NCBI GenBank assembly: GCA_000612485.1
Contig: CP007494.1
Location: forward strand, 1,364,001-1,428,000
From: Bordetella holmesii ATCC 51541
Lineage (GTDB): Bacteria > Pseudomonadota > Gammaproteobacteria > Burkholderiales > Burkholderiaceae_B
Reading direction: 5' to 3'
Length of the DNA stretch: 64,000 nucleotides
The first letter of the stretch is position 1. Each line of letters opens with the position of its first letter. The position numbers and the translations under genes were made by a program. Below the pieces are notes generated by a model. It saw nothing but the letters and a program-made list of their open reading frames with translations. It ran no database searches and was not told where the DNA came from. Of the stretch, positions 51,265 to 61,933 are shown in pieces.

Positions 51265-52404
51265 GTGTCCACACGTCTTTCCAACGATCTTTACTTGCCT
51301 GAACCTGCCCTGCCCGGCCAGCTCCTGGCGCAGGTCGATACGCCCAGTCTGGTGCTGGATCTCGATGTGTTCGAGACCAATCTGAGCGTCATGCAGCAGT
51401 GGGCCGACCGTCACGGTGTGGCCTTGCGACCGCATGCCAAAGCGCATAAATGCCCGGAGGTGGCGCGTCGCCAGATGGCGTTGGGCGCGCGCGGCATCTG
51501 CTGCCAGAAGGTGAGCGAGGCACTGCCCTTTTTGCAGGCGGGCATACGCGATATTCACATCAGCAACGAGGTCGTCGGCGCGGCCAAACTGGCCCTTCTG
51601 GCGCAGATCGCCGTGCAGGCCGATGTCAGCGTCTGCGTGGACTACATGCACAACCTGCAGGCGCTGGCCGCGGCCATGGCGCAAGCCGGCGCCCGCATCA
51701 CCGTGTTGGTCGAGGTCGATGTCGGCCAAGGGCGTTGCGGCGTGGTCGATGACCACGACGTGCTGGCGCTGGCACGCGCCGCCGAGGCCATGCAGGGCCT
51801 GCGGTTTGGCGGACTGCAGGCCTACCACGGCTCGGTGCAGCATGTGCGCGGCCACGCCGAGCGCGCCGCGCGGTGCGCGCAGGCCGCCGCCCGTGCGGCA
51901 GGCTATGCCTCCCTGTTGCGGGCCCATGTCATCACCTGCGAGCGCATTACCGGAGGTGGCACTGGCAGCGTGGAGTTCGACGCCGCCAGCGGCGTCTATA
52001 CCGAATTGCAGGCCGGGTCATACGCCTTTATGGACGGCGATTACGGCGCCAATGAGTGGGTCGGCCCGCTGACTTTCGGCACGAGTCTTCACCTGTTGTC
52101 CTCGGTTATGAGCACGCCGGCTGCCGGGCGCATCATCCTGGACGCCGGCCTGAAGTCCGCCACCATCGAGTCCGGCCTGCCGCGCATCGAGGGCCGGCCC
52201 GGCCTGTTATACGCGGCGGCCAATGACGAGCACGGCATCGTGCGCGTCGACGAAGGCACCGCGGCGCCGGCGCTGGGCGAGACCTTGCTGCTGGTGCTGC
52301 CGCACGTCGATCCAGCCTTCAACCTGCATGACAATGTGGTGGTGTTGCGCGAGGGCGTGGTCGTGGATGTCTGGCCGATCGCCGCGCGCGGCCTGAGTCG
52401 ATAG
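51265..52404 (+). CDS. DSD1-family PLP enzyme (D-threonine aldolase/D-serine dehydratase-like)
   Basis: An alanine-racemase-fold PLP enzyme of the DSD1 family, which includes D-threonine aldolase, D-serine dehydratase and 3-hydroxy-D-aspartate aldolase. The PLP lysine is in [26 protein letters not shown] and GGGTGS supply cofactor and phosphate contacts, and [15 protein letters not shown] holds the C-terminal metal-site residues (the H-x-x-P-x-x-N-x-H-type arrangement). GTG 51265 is preceded by GGAG at good spacing; earlier in-frame ATGs at 51163, 51205 and 51232 have no such support. Divergent from the TAXI receptor. Confidence 0.82.
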   Translation: MSTRLSNDLYLPEPALPGQLLAQVDTPSLVLDLDVFETNLSVMQQWADRHGVALRPHAKAHKCPEVARRQMALGARGICCQKVSEALPFLQAGIRDIHISNEVVGAAKLALLAQIAVQADVSVCVDYMHNLQALAAAMAQAGARITVLVEVDVGQGRCGVVDDHDVLALARAAEAMQGLRFGGLQAYHGSVQHVRGHAERAARCAQAAARAAGYASLLRAHVITCERITGGGTGSVEFDAASGVYTELQAGSYAFMDGDYGANEWVGPLTFGTSLHLLSSVMSTPAAGRIILDAGLKSATIESGLPRIEGRPGLLYAAANDEHGIVRVDEGTAAPALGETLLLVLPHVDPAFNLHDNVVVLREGVVVDVWPIAARGLSR

Positions 52405-52535
52405 CGCCGCAACGGGACCGTGATCCTGGCCGGTGTTGCCCCCGTTTCTGCGGCCCGAAAACGGGGGCGCCTCGCCAAGGTGCTAAATTTCTGTTTTTCT
52501 CCCCCACCCTTTCTGTTTCTTTTTGCGGAACTGCC

Positions 52536-53726
52536 ATGGAATTCAGCCAGTTGAATGTCAATAACCTCATGGAGATCACCTCCCGTCCGGACCTGGTGTT
52601 CGTGCGCGGTCAGGGCTCCTGGCTGGAGGATCAGGCGGGCAAGCGATACCTGGATTTCGTGCAGGGCTGGGCCGTCAACGCGCTGGGACATTGCGCGGCC
52701 GAGATGCAGCAGGCGCTGCACACGCAGGCCGGCCTGCTGATGAATCCCTCGCCCGCGTTCTACAACCTGCCCTCGCTGGAACTGGCTCAACGCCTGACGG
52801 CCGGTTCGGTGTTCGATCGTGTCTTCTTCGCCAACAGCGGCGCCGAAGCCAACGAAGGGGCCATCAAGCTGGCCCGCAAATGGGGCCGTGTGCATCGCAA
52901 CGGCGCCTACAAAATCATCACCATGGACCACGGCTTCCATGGCCGCACGCTGGCGACGATGTCGGCCTCGGGCAAACCGGGCTGGGACACGATGTTCGCC
53001 CCGCAGGTCGATGGGTTTCCCAAGGCCGATCTGAACGACCTGGATTCGGTTCGTGCACTCATCGATGCGCAGACGGTCGCCATCATGCTCGAACCCATCC
53101 AGGGCGAGGCTGGCGTCATCCCGGCGTCGCGCGAGTTCATGCAGGGCCTGCGCAAGCTGGCCGACGAGCATGGCCTTTTGCTGATCGTCGACGAAGTGCA
53201 GACGGGCATGGGCCGCAGCGGCACCATGTTCGCCTATCAGCAGTTTGATGTGGTGCCCGACATCATGACGCTGGGCAAGGGGATCGGCGGCGGCGTGCCG
53301 CTGGCGGCGTTGCTGGCGCGCGAATCGGTCAGCGTGTTCTCGCACGGTGAACAGGGCGGGACCTATAACGGCAACCCGTTGTGCACGGCAGTGGGGGTAG
53401 CGGTGTACGACGTGCTGGCCGCACCGGGCTTCCTGGAAAGCGTGCAGGATCGCGGCCGTCAATTGTCCGAAGGTCTTCTGGCTCTGTCGCAGAAGTTCGG
53501 CCTGTGCGGCGAGCGTGGCATGGGCCTGTTGCGTGCACTCAAGCTCGATGGCGACTACGGTCCGGCCATCGTCGAGGCAGCACGTCAACTAGAACCGCAA
53601 GGGCTGCTGCTCAATGCTCCGCGCGGCAATCTGCTGCGCTTCATGCCCGCGCTGAACGTGACCGAGGCGGAAACGGCCACCATGCTGGAGCAGCTCGATC
53701 ATCTGATCGCCACCGTTCGCAAGTAA
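52536..53726 (+). CDS. Class III PLP aminotransferase, acetylornithine aminotransferase-like
   Basis: A 396-residue aminotransferase of the ArgD/OAT subgroup. [20 protein letters not shown] binds the PLP phosphate, [16 protein letters not shown] follows, [20 protein letters not shown] contains the cofactor Asp, and the PLP lysine is in [16 protein letters not shown]. The arginine-synthesis enzyme ArgD is the likeliest role, but omega-aminotransferases share these motifs. It stands 130 bases after the DSD1 gene. Confidence 0.88.
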   Translation: MEFSQLNVNNLMEITSRPDLVFVRGQGSWLEDQAGKRYLDFVQGWAVNALGHCAAEMQQALHTQAGLLMNPSPAFYNLPSLELAQRLTAGSVFDRVFFANSGAEANEGAIKLARKWGRVHRNGAYKIITMDHGFHGRTLATMSASGKPGWDTMFAPQVDGFPKADLNDLDSVRALIDAQTVAIMLEPIQGEAGVIPASREFMQGLRKLADEHGLLLIVDEVQTGMGRSGTMFAYQQFDVVPDIMTLGKGIGGGVPLAALLARESVSVFSHGEQGGTYNGNPLCTAVGVAVYDVLAAPGFLESVQDRGRQLSEGLLALSQKFGLCGERGMGLLRALKLDGDYGPAIVEAARQLEPQGLLLNAPRGNLLRFMPALNVTEAETATMLEQLDHLIATVRK

Positions 53727-53782
53727 ACGTTTTCGTATCCTCCGACAGCCGCGTCATGCGGCTGTCTTGCTTTGGAGATGCC

Positions 53783-54028
53783 ATGTCAGCCATCGACGAC
53801 TTTCGGCCCGGCGTTTATCGCCACTACAAGGGTCAGCATTATCTGGCGCTGGGCCTGGCCCGGGCCGATGAGACCGACGACATCGTCGTCGTCTACGTCA
53901 GGCTTTATCCCCGCGACGGCCTGCCCATGAACACGCGCCTGTTGCGCATCTGGAACGAGACGGTCGGCTCCGAGGCGGGCGACGTGCCGCGCTTCAGCTA
54001 TGTGGGGCCGGCCAGTCCAGCGGCCTGA
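53783..54028 (+). CDS. DUF1653 domain protein
   Basis: An 81-residue protein: FRPGVYRHYKGQHYLALGLARADETDDIVVVYVRLYP is the DUF1653 core (G-x-Y-x-H-x-K-G-x-x-Y). Function unknown. ATG 53783 is preceded by GGAG. It converges on the carboxylase genes. Confidence 0.85.
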   Translation: MSAIDDFRPGVYRHYKGQHYLALGLARADETDDIVVVYVRLYPRDGLPMNTRLLRIWNETVGSEAGDVPRFSYVGPASPAA

Positions 54029-54042
54029 CGCCCCACGTCACC

Positions 54043-55901
54043 TTACTGCTCAGTCTCGCTTAGCGCGATCAACGCCACGCCGTCGGTGACCTGATCCCCC
54101 AGGGCATAGAAGATCTTGCTCACCACGCCCGCGGCCGGCGCGGTAATGGTGTGCTCCATCTTCATGGCCTCCATGACCAGCAAGGCCTGCCCCTTCTGAA
54201 CGCTGTCGCCGGCCTGGACGGCAATGGCGATGATCTTGCCTGGCATGGGAGCGGTCAGGCCACCGCCGTGCCCTTCCTGGTCGTCGCTGACATATTTGTC
54301 GCGACGCTCCAGAACGACGGTGGTGCCCTGGCGAAAGATATGCGCACGTTCGCCATGCAGCACGACATTGCCGCTGACGTCCCGGCCATCGAGCGATAGG
54401 CGCAGATCGTAGGCGAGTTCGGGATTGGCGCTGGGATGCGCGCGCCATTGCAATGTCACCGGAGTGTCGCCGGCGCTCAGAGACCAACCCGCTGCGTTGC
54501 GCTGCAGGATGACCTCGCGGATCTGACCCTGATCATCCCAGGACAACAGACGACGGTAGTGTCCGCTCAGACGCCAACCGTCGCGCGCGTTCCAGGGGTC
54601 GGAGGCGGCCGTGCTGCGCTGCGCGTCGTTGGCCAGGCCCTCCTTGACCAGTATGGCCACGCTGGCCAGGGCCAGGGATTCCAGGCTCGCCGGCTGGGCA
54701 TCCGGCAGCAGCGAGCAGCGACGGCGTTCGATCAGGCCCGTGTCCAAGTCTGCCTGGGCGAAGGCATCATCCTGCATAAGCCGGGTGAGAAACGCCACGT
54801 TGGTCTGCACACCGACAGCCTGCGTCCGTGCCAGCGCCTGCACAATGCGCGCGCGTGCCTGATCGCGGTCTGCGCCACGCACGATCAGTTTGGCGATCAT
54901 GGGGTCGTAGAACGGTGTGATGGTGTCGCCCATGCGCACGCCACCATCCACACGGATGTCGCCATTGGCAAACGCCGTGTGTGGCGGCAGTGCGAGATAG
55001 CTCAACGTACCGATGGAGGGCAGGAATCCTTTCTCCGGATTCTCGGCATAAATGCGTGCTTCGATGGCATGGCCGTCGATCTGCAGCGCTTGCTGGGTCA
55101 GCGGCAGCGGCTCGCCCGCGGCCACGCGCAACTGCCATTCGACCAGATCCAGGCCGGTGATCATCTCGGTGACAGGATGCTCGACCTGCAGCCGCGTATT
55201 CATCTCCATGAAATAGAAGCGTCCGTCGGGTTCGACGATGAATTCCACCGTGCCTGCGCCGACATAGCCCACGGCCTTGGCGGCAGCCACCGCCGCCTCG
55301 CCCATGGCCTGCCGCCGCTGCTCCGTCATGCCAGGCGCAGGCGCTTCCTCGATGACTTTCTGGTGGCGGCGTTGCACGGAGCAGTCGCGTTCAAACAGAT
55401 AGACGCATTGCCCCTGGCTGTCGGCAAACACCTGGATTTCGATATGGCGCGGCTTTTGCAGGTAACGCTCGATGAGTACGCGATCGTCACCGAAACTGGC
55501 ACGCGCCTCGCGCTGGCAGGAAGCCAGCGCATCGAGGAAGGTGCCGCTTGACTCCACCACGCGCATGCCTTTGCCGCCGCCGCCGGCGGACCGACAAAGG
55601 CAATGCCCGCGTCGCTGGCGGCTTGCGCGAACGCTTCGTTCTCGGAGAGAAAGCCATAGCCCGGATGAATGGCTTGCGCGCCCGTGGCTAGTGCCGCCTG
55701 CAAAATGGCGTCGGCGCGCAGATAGCTGGCGCGGGGTTCGGCCCCACCAATGTACACGGCCGTATCGCAGGCGGCGACATGGCGCGCGTTGGCGTCAGCA
55801 TCCGAATAAACCGCCACGGTGCGCATCCCCAGGCGGCGGGCAGTGGCGGCGACGCGGCAGGCGATCTCGCCGCGGTTGGCAATCAAGAGCGTGGTAAACA
55901 C
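54043..55901 (-). pseudogene. Methylcrotonyl-CoA carboxylase alpha (biotin) subunit, inactivated by an internal deletion
   Basis: Starts at 55901 with [24 protein letters not shown] and is normal through [26 protein letters not shown]. Then, at a GGCGGCGGC tract (about 55575-55595), the sequence jumps in another frame to [13 protein letters not shown] and continues to the C-terminal biotinyl domain with EAMKMEH. Compared with human MCCC1 or E. coli AccC, about 55 residues (roughly 160 bases, not a multiple of three) are gone, including the two ATP-binding lysines of the MGxK and IKA motifs. The remainder is intact. The biotin carboxylase cannot work. Confidence 0.9.
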
Positions 55902-55926
55902 GAGCGACTCCTTGGTGCGGCGTGGC

Positions 55927-57534
55927 TTACATGCGGAACACGCCGAAGCGCGTTTCTTCGATAGGGGCGTTCAGCGCCGCTGATAGCGCCAGTCCCAGCA
56001 CACGGCGGGTGTCAGCCGGCGCGATGATGCCGTCATCCCACAAGCGTGCGGTGGCGTAGTACGGATGGCCTTCGCGTTCGTATTGCGCGCGAATCGGTGC
56101 TTTGAAGGCCTCTTCTTCCTCGGCGCTCCACGTGGTGCCGCGGCTCTGCAGCCCATCGCGCTTGACCGTGGCAAGCACGCTGGCCGCCTGCTCTCCGCCC
56201 ATGACGGATATCCGCGCATTGGGCCACATGAACAGCATGCGAGGCGAATAGGCCCGCCCGCACATGCCGTAGTTGCCCGCGCCGAAGGAGCCGCCGATCA
56301 GGACGGTGAACTTGGGCACATTGGCGGTGGCCACCGCGGTGACCATCTTGGCGCCGTGACGCGCGATCCCTTCATTTTCGTACTTGCGCCCCACCATGAA
56401 CCCGGTGATGTTTTGCAGAAAAACCAGCGGGATCTTGCGCTGTGCGCACAGCTCGATGAAGTGGGCCCCCTTTTGGGCGGATTCGGAAAACAGGATGCCG
56501 TTGTTGGCCACGATACCCACCGGCATGCCGTGGATATGCGCAAACCCGGTGACCAGTGTGGTGCCGTATCGCGCCTTGAACTCGTCGAACTCCGAGCCGT
56601 CGACGATGCGTGCGATGACCTCGCGTACATCGAAGGGTTTGCGCGTGTCCGCGGGGATGATGCCATTGAGCTCGGCGGGGTCGTAGCGCGGCTCGCGCGG
56701 CTCGGCCGGCGCCAGCGGCTGCGGTTTGCGGCGGTTGAGCCGGGCGACGGCGTTGCGTGCCAGCTCCAATGCGTGGCGGTCGTTGGCGGCCAGATGGTCC
56801 ACCACGCCCGACAGCCGGGTATGCACGTCGCCTCCGCCCAGGTCTTCGGCGCTGACTTCTTCGCCGGTTGCCGCCTTGACCAGGGGCGGGCCACCCAGAA
56901 AGATGGTGCCTTGATTCTTGACGATGATGGACTCATCGCTCATGGCCGGGACATACGCGCCGCCGGCGGTACACGAGCCCATCACCACGGCGATCTGCGC
57001 GATGCCCTGAGAGGACATCACCGCCTGGTTGTAGAAAATGCGGCCGAAGTGGTCCCGGTCCGGGAAGACTTCATCCTGACGCGGCAGGTTGGCGCCGCCG
57101 GAGTCGACCAAATAGACGCATGGCAGGTTGTTCTGCTGCGCGATTTCCTGCGCTCGCAGATGTTTTTTGACGGTCATCGGATAGTAGGTGCCACCCTTGA
57201 CCGTCGCGTCATTGCACACAATGACGCATTCGGTCCCCGCAATACGGCCGATGCCGGTGATCAGGCCCGCGCCCGGCGCCTCGCCGTCGTACATGCCGTG
57301 CGCGGCCAGCGGCGAGAACTCCAGAAACGGGCTGCCGGGGTCGATGAGCTGCTCGACGCGATCGCGTGGCAGCAGTTTGCCGCGAGCCACATGTTTGGCA
57401 CGCGCGCTTTCGCTGCCGCCCAGCGCGGTGGCGCTCAGTTGGCGTTCGAGGTCGTCAAGCACCGTTTGCATGGCGCTCGCATTGGCTGCGAAATCGGCGC
57501 CGCGCGTATCGATGCGGGATTCGATGATGGGCAT
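55927..57534 (-). CDS. liuB: Methylcrotonyl-CoA carboxylase beta (carboxyltransferase) subunit
   Basis: Transfers CO2 from biotin to 3-methylcrotonyl-CoA in leucine catabolism. 535 residues with two crotonase-like carboxyltransferase domains: [48 protein letters not shown], and in the second [27 protein letters not shown] and [32 protein letters not shown]. Intact although its alpha partner is deleted. The methylglutaconyl-CoA hydratase gene that often lies between the two subunit genes is not here; only 25 bases separate them. Confidence 0.93.
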   Translation of the reverse strand: MPIIESRIDTRGADFAANASAMQTVLDDLERQLSATALGGSESARAKHVARGKLLPRDRVEQLIDPGSPFLEFSPLAAHGMYDGEAPGAGLITGIGRIAGTECVIVCNDATVKGGTYYPMTVKKHLRAQEIAQQNNLPCVYLVDSGGANLPRQDEVFPDRDHFGRIFYNQAVMSSQGIAQIAVVMGSCTAGGAYVPAMSDESIIVKNQGTIFLGGPPLVKAATGEEVSAEDLGGGDVHTRLSGVVDHLAANDRHALELARNAVARLNRRKPQPLAPAEPREPRYDPAELNGIIPADTRKPFDVREVIARIVDGSEFDEFKARYGTTLVTGFAHIHGMPVGIVANNGILFSESAQKGAHFIELCAQRKIPLVFLQNITGFMVGRKYENEGIARHGAKMVTAVATANVPKFTVLIGGSFGAGNYGMCGRAYSPRMLFMWPNARISVMGGEQAASVLATVKRDGLQSRGTTWSAEEEEAFKAPIRAQYEREGHPYYATARLWDDGIIAPADTRRVLGLALSAALNAPIEETRFGVFRM

Positions 57535-57653
57535 GGCCGTCCTGGCTTGGGTTGGGAATAGAGGCGCACCCGGCAGGGGCGCGGTTTGTCTCGGCGGCCG
57601 TTTGCCAGCCTGTTATCGACGCGGCCCGCCCGCCAGGGCAGGCCGCAGGTCCA

Positions 57654-58838
57654 TCAGAGCATTTCTATGGCCATGGCGACGGCTTCACCGCCGCCGATGC
57701 ACAGCGTGGCCACGCCTTTTTTGCCGCCCTTCTGACGCAACGCGCCGATAAGGGTGGCCATCAGACGGGCGCCAGATGCGCCGATGGGGTGGCCCAGCGC
57801 CGTGGCGCCGCCGTGGACGTTGACCTTGTCATGCGGCAGATCGAAATCCTTCATGGCGGCCATGGTGACCACGGCAAATGCTTCGTTGATCTCGTACAGA
57901 TCTACATCGCTGGCTTTCCAGCCGGTCTTGGCGAACAGGTTTTTCAGTGCGCCCACCGGAGCCGTGGTGAACCATTGCGGCTCTTGCGAGTGCTGGGTGT
58001 GGGCCACGATGCGCGCCAGCGGCTTGACGTCAAGCTTTTGCGCGGTCGAGGCGCGCATCAGAACCATGGCGGCGGCGCCATCGGAAATCGACGACGAGTT
58101 GGCGGCTGTCACCGTGCCGTCTTTCTTGAAGGCCGGCTTGAGGGTCGGGATCTTCTCCGGCATGGCCTTGGTTGGCGCTTCGTCGGTGTCGATCTCCGTG
58201 TCGCCCTTGCGGCCGGCCACGGTCACGGGAGTGATTTCCCATTTGAAGCTGCCGTCTTCGGTGGCCGCGCGGGCGCGACGCAGCGACTCCAGCGCGAATT
58301 CATCCTGTTCCTGGCGGCTGAAGCTGTACTTGGTGGCGCAGTCTTCGGCGAATACACCCATGGCCTTGCCGCGGTCGTAGGCGTCTTCCAGGCCGTCGAG
58401 GGCCATGTGGTCGTAGACGGTGCTGTGACCGTAGCGGTAACCCTGGCGGCCCTTGAGCAGCAGATAGGGGGCGTTGCTCATGCTTTCCTGGCCACCGGCG
58501 ACCACCACGTCCGCGGTGCCGGCCAGCAGCAGGTCGTGGCCGAACATGGCCGCCTTCAGGCCCGAACCGCAGACTTTGTGGATGGTGGTGCAGCTGACGC
58601 CCAGCGGCAGTCCGGCGCCCAGCGCGGCCTGGCGGGCGGGCGCCTGGCCCTGGCCGGCCTGCAGCACGTTGCCCATGATGACTTCATTGACGTGATCCGG
58701 CTTGATGCCGGCGCGCTCGACAGCAGCCTTGATGGCGATGGCACCCAGCTCGTGGGCGGACAGACCGGACAGGCTGCCCATCATGCCGCCCATGGGCGTA
58801 CGGGCAACGGAAACGATGACGATAGGGTCGGACATCAC
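57654..58838 (-). CDS. Acetyl-CoA acetyltransferase (thiolase)
   Basis: A 394-residue biosynthetic-type thiolase. The acyl-accepting Cys is in TTIHKVCGSGLKA near residue 89, the catalytic His in GGATALGHPIGASGAR near 349 and the second Cys in TLCIGGGEAVAM near 380. In the leucine pathway it would split acetoacetyl-CoA. It lies between liuB and the isovaleryl-CoA dehydrogenase gene. Confidence 0.94.
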   Translation of the reverse strand: MMSDPIVIVSVARTPMGGMMGSLSGLSAHELGAIAIKAAVERAGIKPDHVNEVIMGNVLQAGQGQAPARQAALGAGLPLGVSCTTIHKVCGSGLKAAMFGHDLLLAGTADVVVAGGQESMSNAPYLLLKGRQGYRYGHSTVYDHMALDGLEDAYDRGKAMGVFAEDCATKYSFSRQEQDEFALESLRRARAATEDGSFKWEITPVTVAGRKGDTEIDTDEAPTKAMPEKIPTLKPAFKKDGTVTAANSSSISDGAAAMVLMRASTAQKLDVKPLARIVAHTQHSQEPQWFTTAPVGALKNLFAKTGWKASDVDLYEINEAFAVVTMAAMKDFDLPHDKVNVHGGATALGHPIGASGARLMATLIGALRQKGGKKGVATLCIGGGEAVAMAIEML

Positions 58839-58999
58839 TTGCTCCTTTAAATCGGGACAGGACTACGTAGCCCGGTCGAGCCGGGCCCTGCCGGTATCGT
58901 AAAAGAAAAGTGGCCCACGTCCAGCGCCAACCCGGCCGCGCGCTTGACGCGCTTGCGGTAAACCGGGTTGCGGGACGCTGAGTGGCGCGCTTTTCTGAA

Positions 59000-60178
59000 T
59001 CAGGTGGTTTCGTTGAACAATTCGCGGCCAATCAGCATGCGGCGGATCTCGCTGGTGCCCGCGCCGATTTCATACAGTTTGGCGTCGCGCCACAGGCGCC
59101 CGACGGGGTACTCGTTGATGTACCCATTGCCGCCGAGCAATTGGATGCCTTCGCCCGCCATCCATGTGGCGCGTTCGGCCGTATAGAGAATGAGCGCGGC
59201 GCAGTCCTTGCGGACTTGGCGGACATGTTCGCGGCCCAGGCGGTCGAGATTCTTGCCCACGGTGTAGCAGAAGGCGCGGCTGGCCTGCAGCATGGTGTAC
59301 ATGTCGGCCATTTTTCCCTGGATGAGCTGAAACTCGCCAATGGCCTGGCCGAACTGCTTGCGATCGTGAACATAGGGCACGGCCACATCCATGACGGCCT
59401 GCATGATGCCCAGGGGACCACCGGACAGAACGGCACGTTCGTAATCGAGGCCGCTCATCAGGACTTTCACGCCACCGTTGAGCTGACCCAGGATGTTCTC
59501 CTGCGGCACTTCGCAGTCCTGGAAAACCAGTTCGCCGGTATGGCTGCCGCGCATGCCCAGTTTGTCCAGTTTCTGGGCTACCGAGAAGCCTTTGAAGCTT
59601 TTCTCGACCAGAAAGGCCGTAATGCCGCGCTGGTGCGCCTGGGGGTCGGTTTTGGCGTAGACCACCAGTGTGTCGGCATCCGGTCCATTGGTAATCCACA
59701 TCTTGTTGCCGTTCAAGACATAGCGATCGCCTTTTTTCTCGGCGCGCAGGCGCATGCTCACGACATCCGAACCGGCACCCGGTTCGCTCATGGCCAGGGC
59801 GCCGACGTGCTCGCCCGAGATCAATTTGGGCAGATAGCGCGCTTTCTGATCGTTGGTGCCATTGCGGTAGATCTGATTGACGCACAGGTTGGAGTGGGCG
59901 CCATATGACAGCCCTACCCAGGCACTCGCACGGGTGATTTCTTCCATCACGATCATGTGCGCGAGATAGCCCAGGCTGGTGCCGCCATACTCTTCGCTCA
60001 CGGTCATGCCCAGCACCCCGAGCTCGCCAAACTTGCGCCATAAATCCATGGGGAACTGATCGTTGCGGTCGATTTCCGCAGCCCGCGGGGCGATTTCGCT
60101 CAAGGCGAAACTACGCACCGCGTCGCGCAGCATCTCCAGATCTTCACCCAGATCGAAGTTCAGGCCGGGAAGGTTCAT
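59000..60178 (-). CDS. liuA: Isovaleryl-CoA dehydrogenase
   Basis: An FAD acyl-CoA dehydrogenase that converts isovaleryl-CoA to 3-methylcrotonyl-CoA. 392 residues: [44 protein letters not shown] and [10 protein letters not shown] for substrate and flavin binding. The Glu in [16 protein letters not shown] matches the catalytic base position of isovaleryl-CoA dehydrogenases, distinguishing it from most acyl-CoA dehydrogenases. First gene of the leftward liu operon, just behind the operator at 60257-60276. ATG 60178 begins [13 protein letters not shown]. Confidence 0.93.
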   Translation of the reverse strand: MNLPGLNFDLGEDLEMLRDAVRSFALSEIAPRAAEIDRNDQFPMDLWRKFGELGVLGMTVSEEYGGTSLGYLAHMIVMEEITRASAWVGLSYGAHSNLCVNQIYRNGTNDQKARYLPKLISGEHVGALAMSEPGAGSDVVSMRLRAEKKGDRYVLNGNKMWITNGPDADTLVVYAKTDPQAHQRGITAFLVEKSFKGFSVAQKLDKLGMRGSHTGELVFQDCEVPQENILGQLNGGVKVLMSGLDYERAVLSGGPLGIMQAVMDVAVPYVHDRKQFGQAIGEFQLIQGKMADMYTMLQASRAFCYTVGKNLDRLGREHVRQVRKDCAALILYTAERATWMAGEGIQLLGGNGYINEYPVGRLWRDAKLYEIGAGTSEIRRMLIGRELFNETT

Positions 60179-60256
60179 CGAAGTCTCCGTGATAGTGAGT
60201 GCTTGCAGGCGCGAGGGACGATGCGGTCGGTTCGGATGAATGACGCAGTGCAAATA

Positions 60257-60276
60257 TTACGTTTACGTAAACGTAA
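60257..60276 (-). promoter_or_regulatory. LiuR-type operator, perfect 20-bp palindrome
   Basis: TTACGTTTACGTAAACGTAA reads the same on both strands. It lies 80 bases upstream of the isovaleryl-CoA dehydrogenase start and overlaps a plausible CTGAAC/TAATAT promoter pair reading leftward. A nearly identical element precedes the MerR-type regulator gene, so it is most likely that regulator's binding site. Regulation is inferred. Confidence 0.82.
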
Positions 60277-60411
60277 AGTTCAGTCGGGTTTTCCCCTAGG
60301 CGGATGAATGGGTGCAGGCGCGCCGGGCACGACAGGCCACAGGCAAAGCGGTGCCAACCGGTCAGGGGCCTGCGCCGGCCCCGTGGCATGTGGCTTCAGT
60401 CAGTGGCGTGC

Positions 60412-60792
60412 TCAGCGTTTGCTGGCCAGCAGGCTATGGCACTGCTGCTCCTGCGCGCTGATTTCGGCAAGCGTATCTTCGATATCGCGCTGCTGCTGTT
60501 CGAGCGTGGCGCGGTGCTGGGCCAGCACCGACAAGTACTGACGCAACTGTGCGGCGTTGTCGCTCGGGCCGTCGTACATATCGATCAGGCTGCGGATCTC
60601 CGACAATTGCAGGCCTAACCGCTTGCCGCGCAGCGCCAGTTTCAGCCGCGTGCGATCGCGCGCGCCGTAAATGCGGTTGCGGCCTTCTCGCTGCGGGCTG
60701 ACGATGCCCTGATCCTCATAGAAACGGATCGTGCGAGGCGTGATGTCAAACTCACGGGCGAGCTCGGAGATGGTCCAGGTTGACGAGGACAT
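60412..60792 (-). CDS. liuR: MerR-family regulator of leucine/isovalerate catabolism (LiuR-like)
   Basis: A 126-residue MerR-type regulator: the winged HTH WTISELAREFDITPRTIRFYEDQGIVSPQREGRNRIYGARD is at residues 6-46, followed by LRLILRGKRLG-like dimer helix sequence and a coiled C-terminus. There is no metal-binding cysteine pair. LiuR members repress liu genes. Its own promoter region carries a second copy of the palindrome, suggesting autoregulation. Confidence 0.88.
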   Translation of the reverse strand: MSSSTWTISELAREFDITPRTIRFYEDQGIVSPQREGRNRIYGARDRTRLKLALRGKRLGLQLSEIRSLIDMYDGPSDNAAQLRQYLSVLAQHRATLEQQQRDIEDTLAEISAQEQQCHSLLASKR

Positions 60793-60801
60793 GCGGTATG
60801 T

Positions 60802-60822
60802 GGCAGTTTACGTAAACGTAAA
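60802..60822. promoter_or_regulatory. Second LiuR-type operator, shared by liuR and the MBL-fold gene
   Basis: TTTACGTAAACGTAAA (60807-60822) repeats the core of the 60257 palindrome; only the outer left arm (GGCAG instead of TTACG) deviates. It lies about 15 bases upstream of the liuR start and 43 before the divergent MBL-fold gene, so both could be controlled. Confidence 0.75.
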
Positions 60823-60864
60823 TTATGACGCCTTGACCCGGACGTCAAGCCTGCGAGACAAGAC

Positions 60865-61926
60865 ATGAACCCGAATGAGCAGAAACTGCAGTACCCCTGG
60901 GGCGATACACAACCCGAGCCTGCCCGGGCTCAGGAGGTGGCGCCGGGCGTCAAATGGCTGCGCATGCCGCTGCCCTTTGCCCTGGATCACATCAATCTTT
61001 GGTTTTTGCGCGATGAGATCGAGGGGCGTCAAGGTTGGACCATCGTGGATTGCGGCATCTCGCGCGACGAAGTCAAGGCGCTGTGGGAGCAGGTGTTCGA
61101 GCACGAGTTGGAAGGGTTGCCGGTGTTGCGCGTGCTGGTCACGCATATGCATCCGGACCACGTCGGTCTTGCCGATTGGCTCTGTCAGCGCTGGCAGGCA
61201 CCGCTGTGGATGAGCATGACGGACTTCATGGTGGCTTCGCTGTGGTCCAGCCGCAGTGGGGGCAGCGGCGCAGGCGGCGAAGGCGCGGTCGCCCATTTTG
61301 CACGCCACGGTCTGACCGACCCCGCGGCGCAGGAGCAAATTCGCCAGCGGGCAGGCTACTACCCGAGTCTGGTCCCGGCCATGCCGGCCCGCTATACCCG
61401 GATCATGGACGGCGACCTGATCCGCATCGGCGGTCACGATTGGCGCGCCATCGTAGGCTATGGCCATGCGCCGGAACATATGTCGTTTTTCTGTGCAGCC
61501 CTGAATGTGCTGATTTCGGGCGACATGGTGTTGCCGCGTATCTCGACCAATATCAGTGTGTTCGATTACGAGCCGCACGCCAATCCCCTGCCGCTGTACT
61601 TGCGTTCGCTCAATGCCTACGCGGACCTGCCCCAGGACACGCTGGTGCTGCCTTCGCACGGCCGCCCTTTCCGTGGCTTGCATGAACGTGTCGCACAGCA
61701 GCAGCAACACCATGCCGAGCGTCTGGAGGAGGTTGTGCAGGCTTGCGGGCTTGCCCCGCAATCGACCACCGACATTCTGCCGGTACTCTTTCGGCGCAAG
61801 CTCGATCTGCACCAACTGACCTTTGCCATGGGCGAGGCGCTGGCCCATCTGCACGCGCTCTATTTCGAAGGGCGCCTGACCCGGGCAACCGATGCAGACG
61901 GCATCGTGCGATTCCGCGCGGCCTGA
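60865..61926 (+). CDS. MBL-fold metallo-hydrolase
   Basis: A 353-residue metallo-beta-lactamase-fold enzyme. Metal ligands are visible: THMHPDHVG (residues about 92-100), a later His in GYGHAPEHM and Asp in ISGDMVLPRIS, and a C-terminal LPSHGRPF. Such proteins are often annotated as hydroxyacylglutathione-hydrolase-like or thioesterases; substrate is unknown. It shares the operator region with liuR, so a CoA-thioester role in leucine breakdown is possible but unproven. Confidence 0.82.
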   Translation: MNPNEQKLQYPWGDTQPEPARAQEVAPGVKWLRMPLPFALDHINLWFLRDEIEGRQGWTIVDCGISRDEVKALWEQVFEHELEGLPVLRVLVTHMHPDHVGLADWLCQRWQAPLWMSMTDFMVASLWSSRSGGSGAGGEGAVAHFARHGLTDPAAQEQIRQRAGYYPSLVPAMPARYTRIMDGDLIRIGGHDWRAIVGYGHAPEHMSFFCAALNVLISGDMVLPRISTNISVFDYEPHANPLPLYLRSLNAYADLPQDTLVLPSHGRPFRGLHERVAQQQQHHAERLEEVVQACGLAPQSTTDILPVLFRRKLDLHQLTFAMGEALAHLHALYFEGRLTRATDADGIVRFRAA

Positions 61927-61933
61927 TCTCGCG

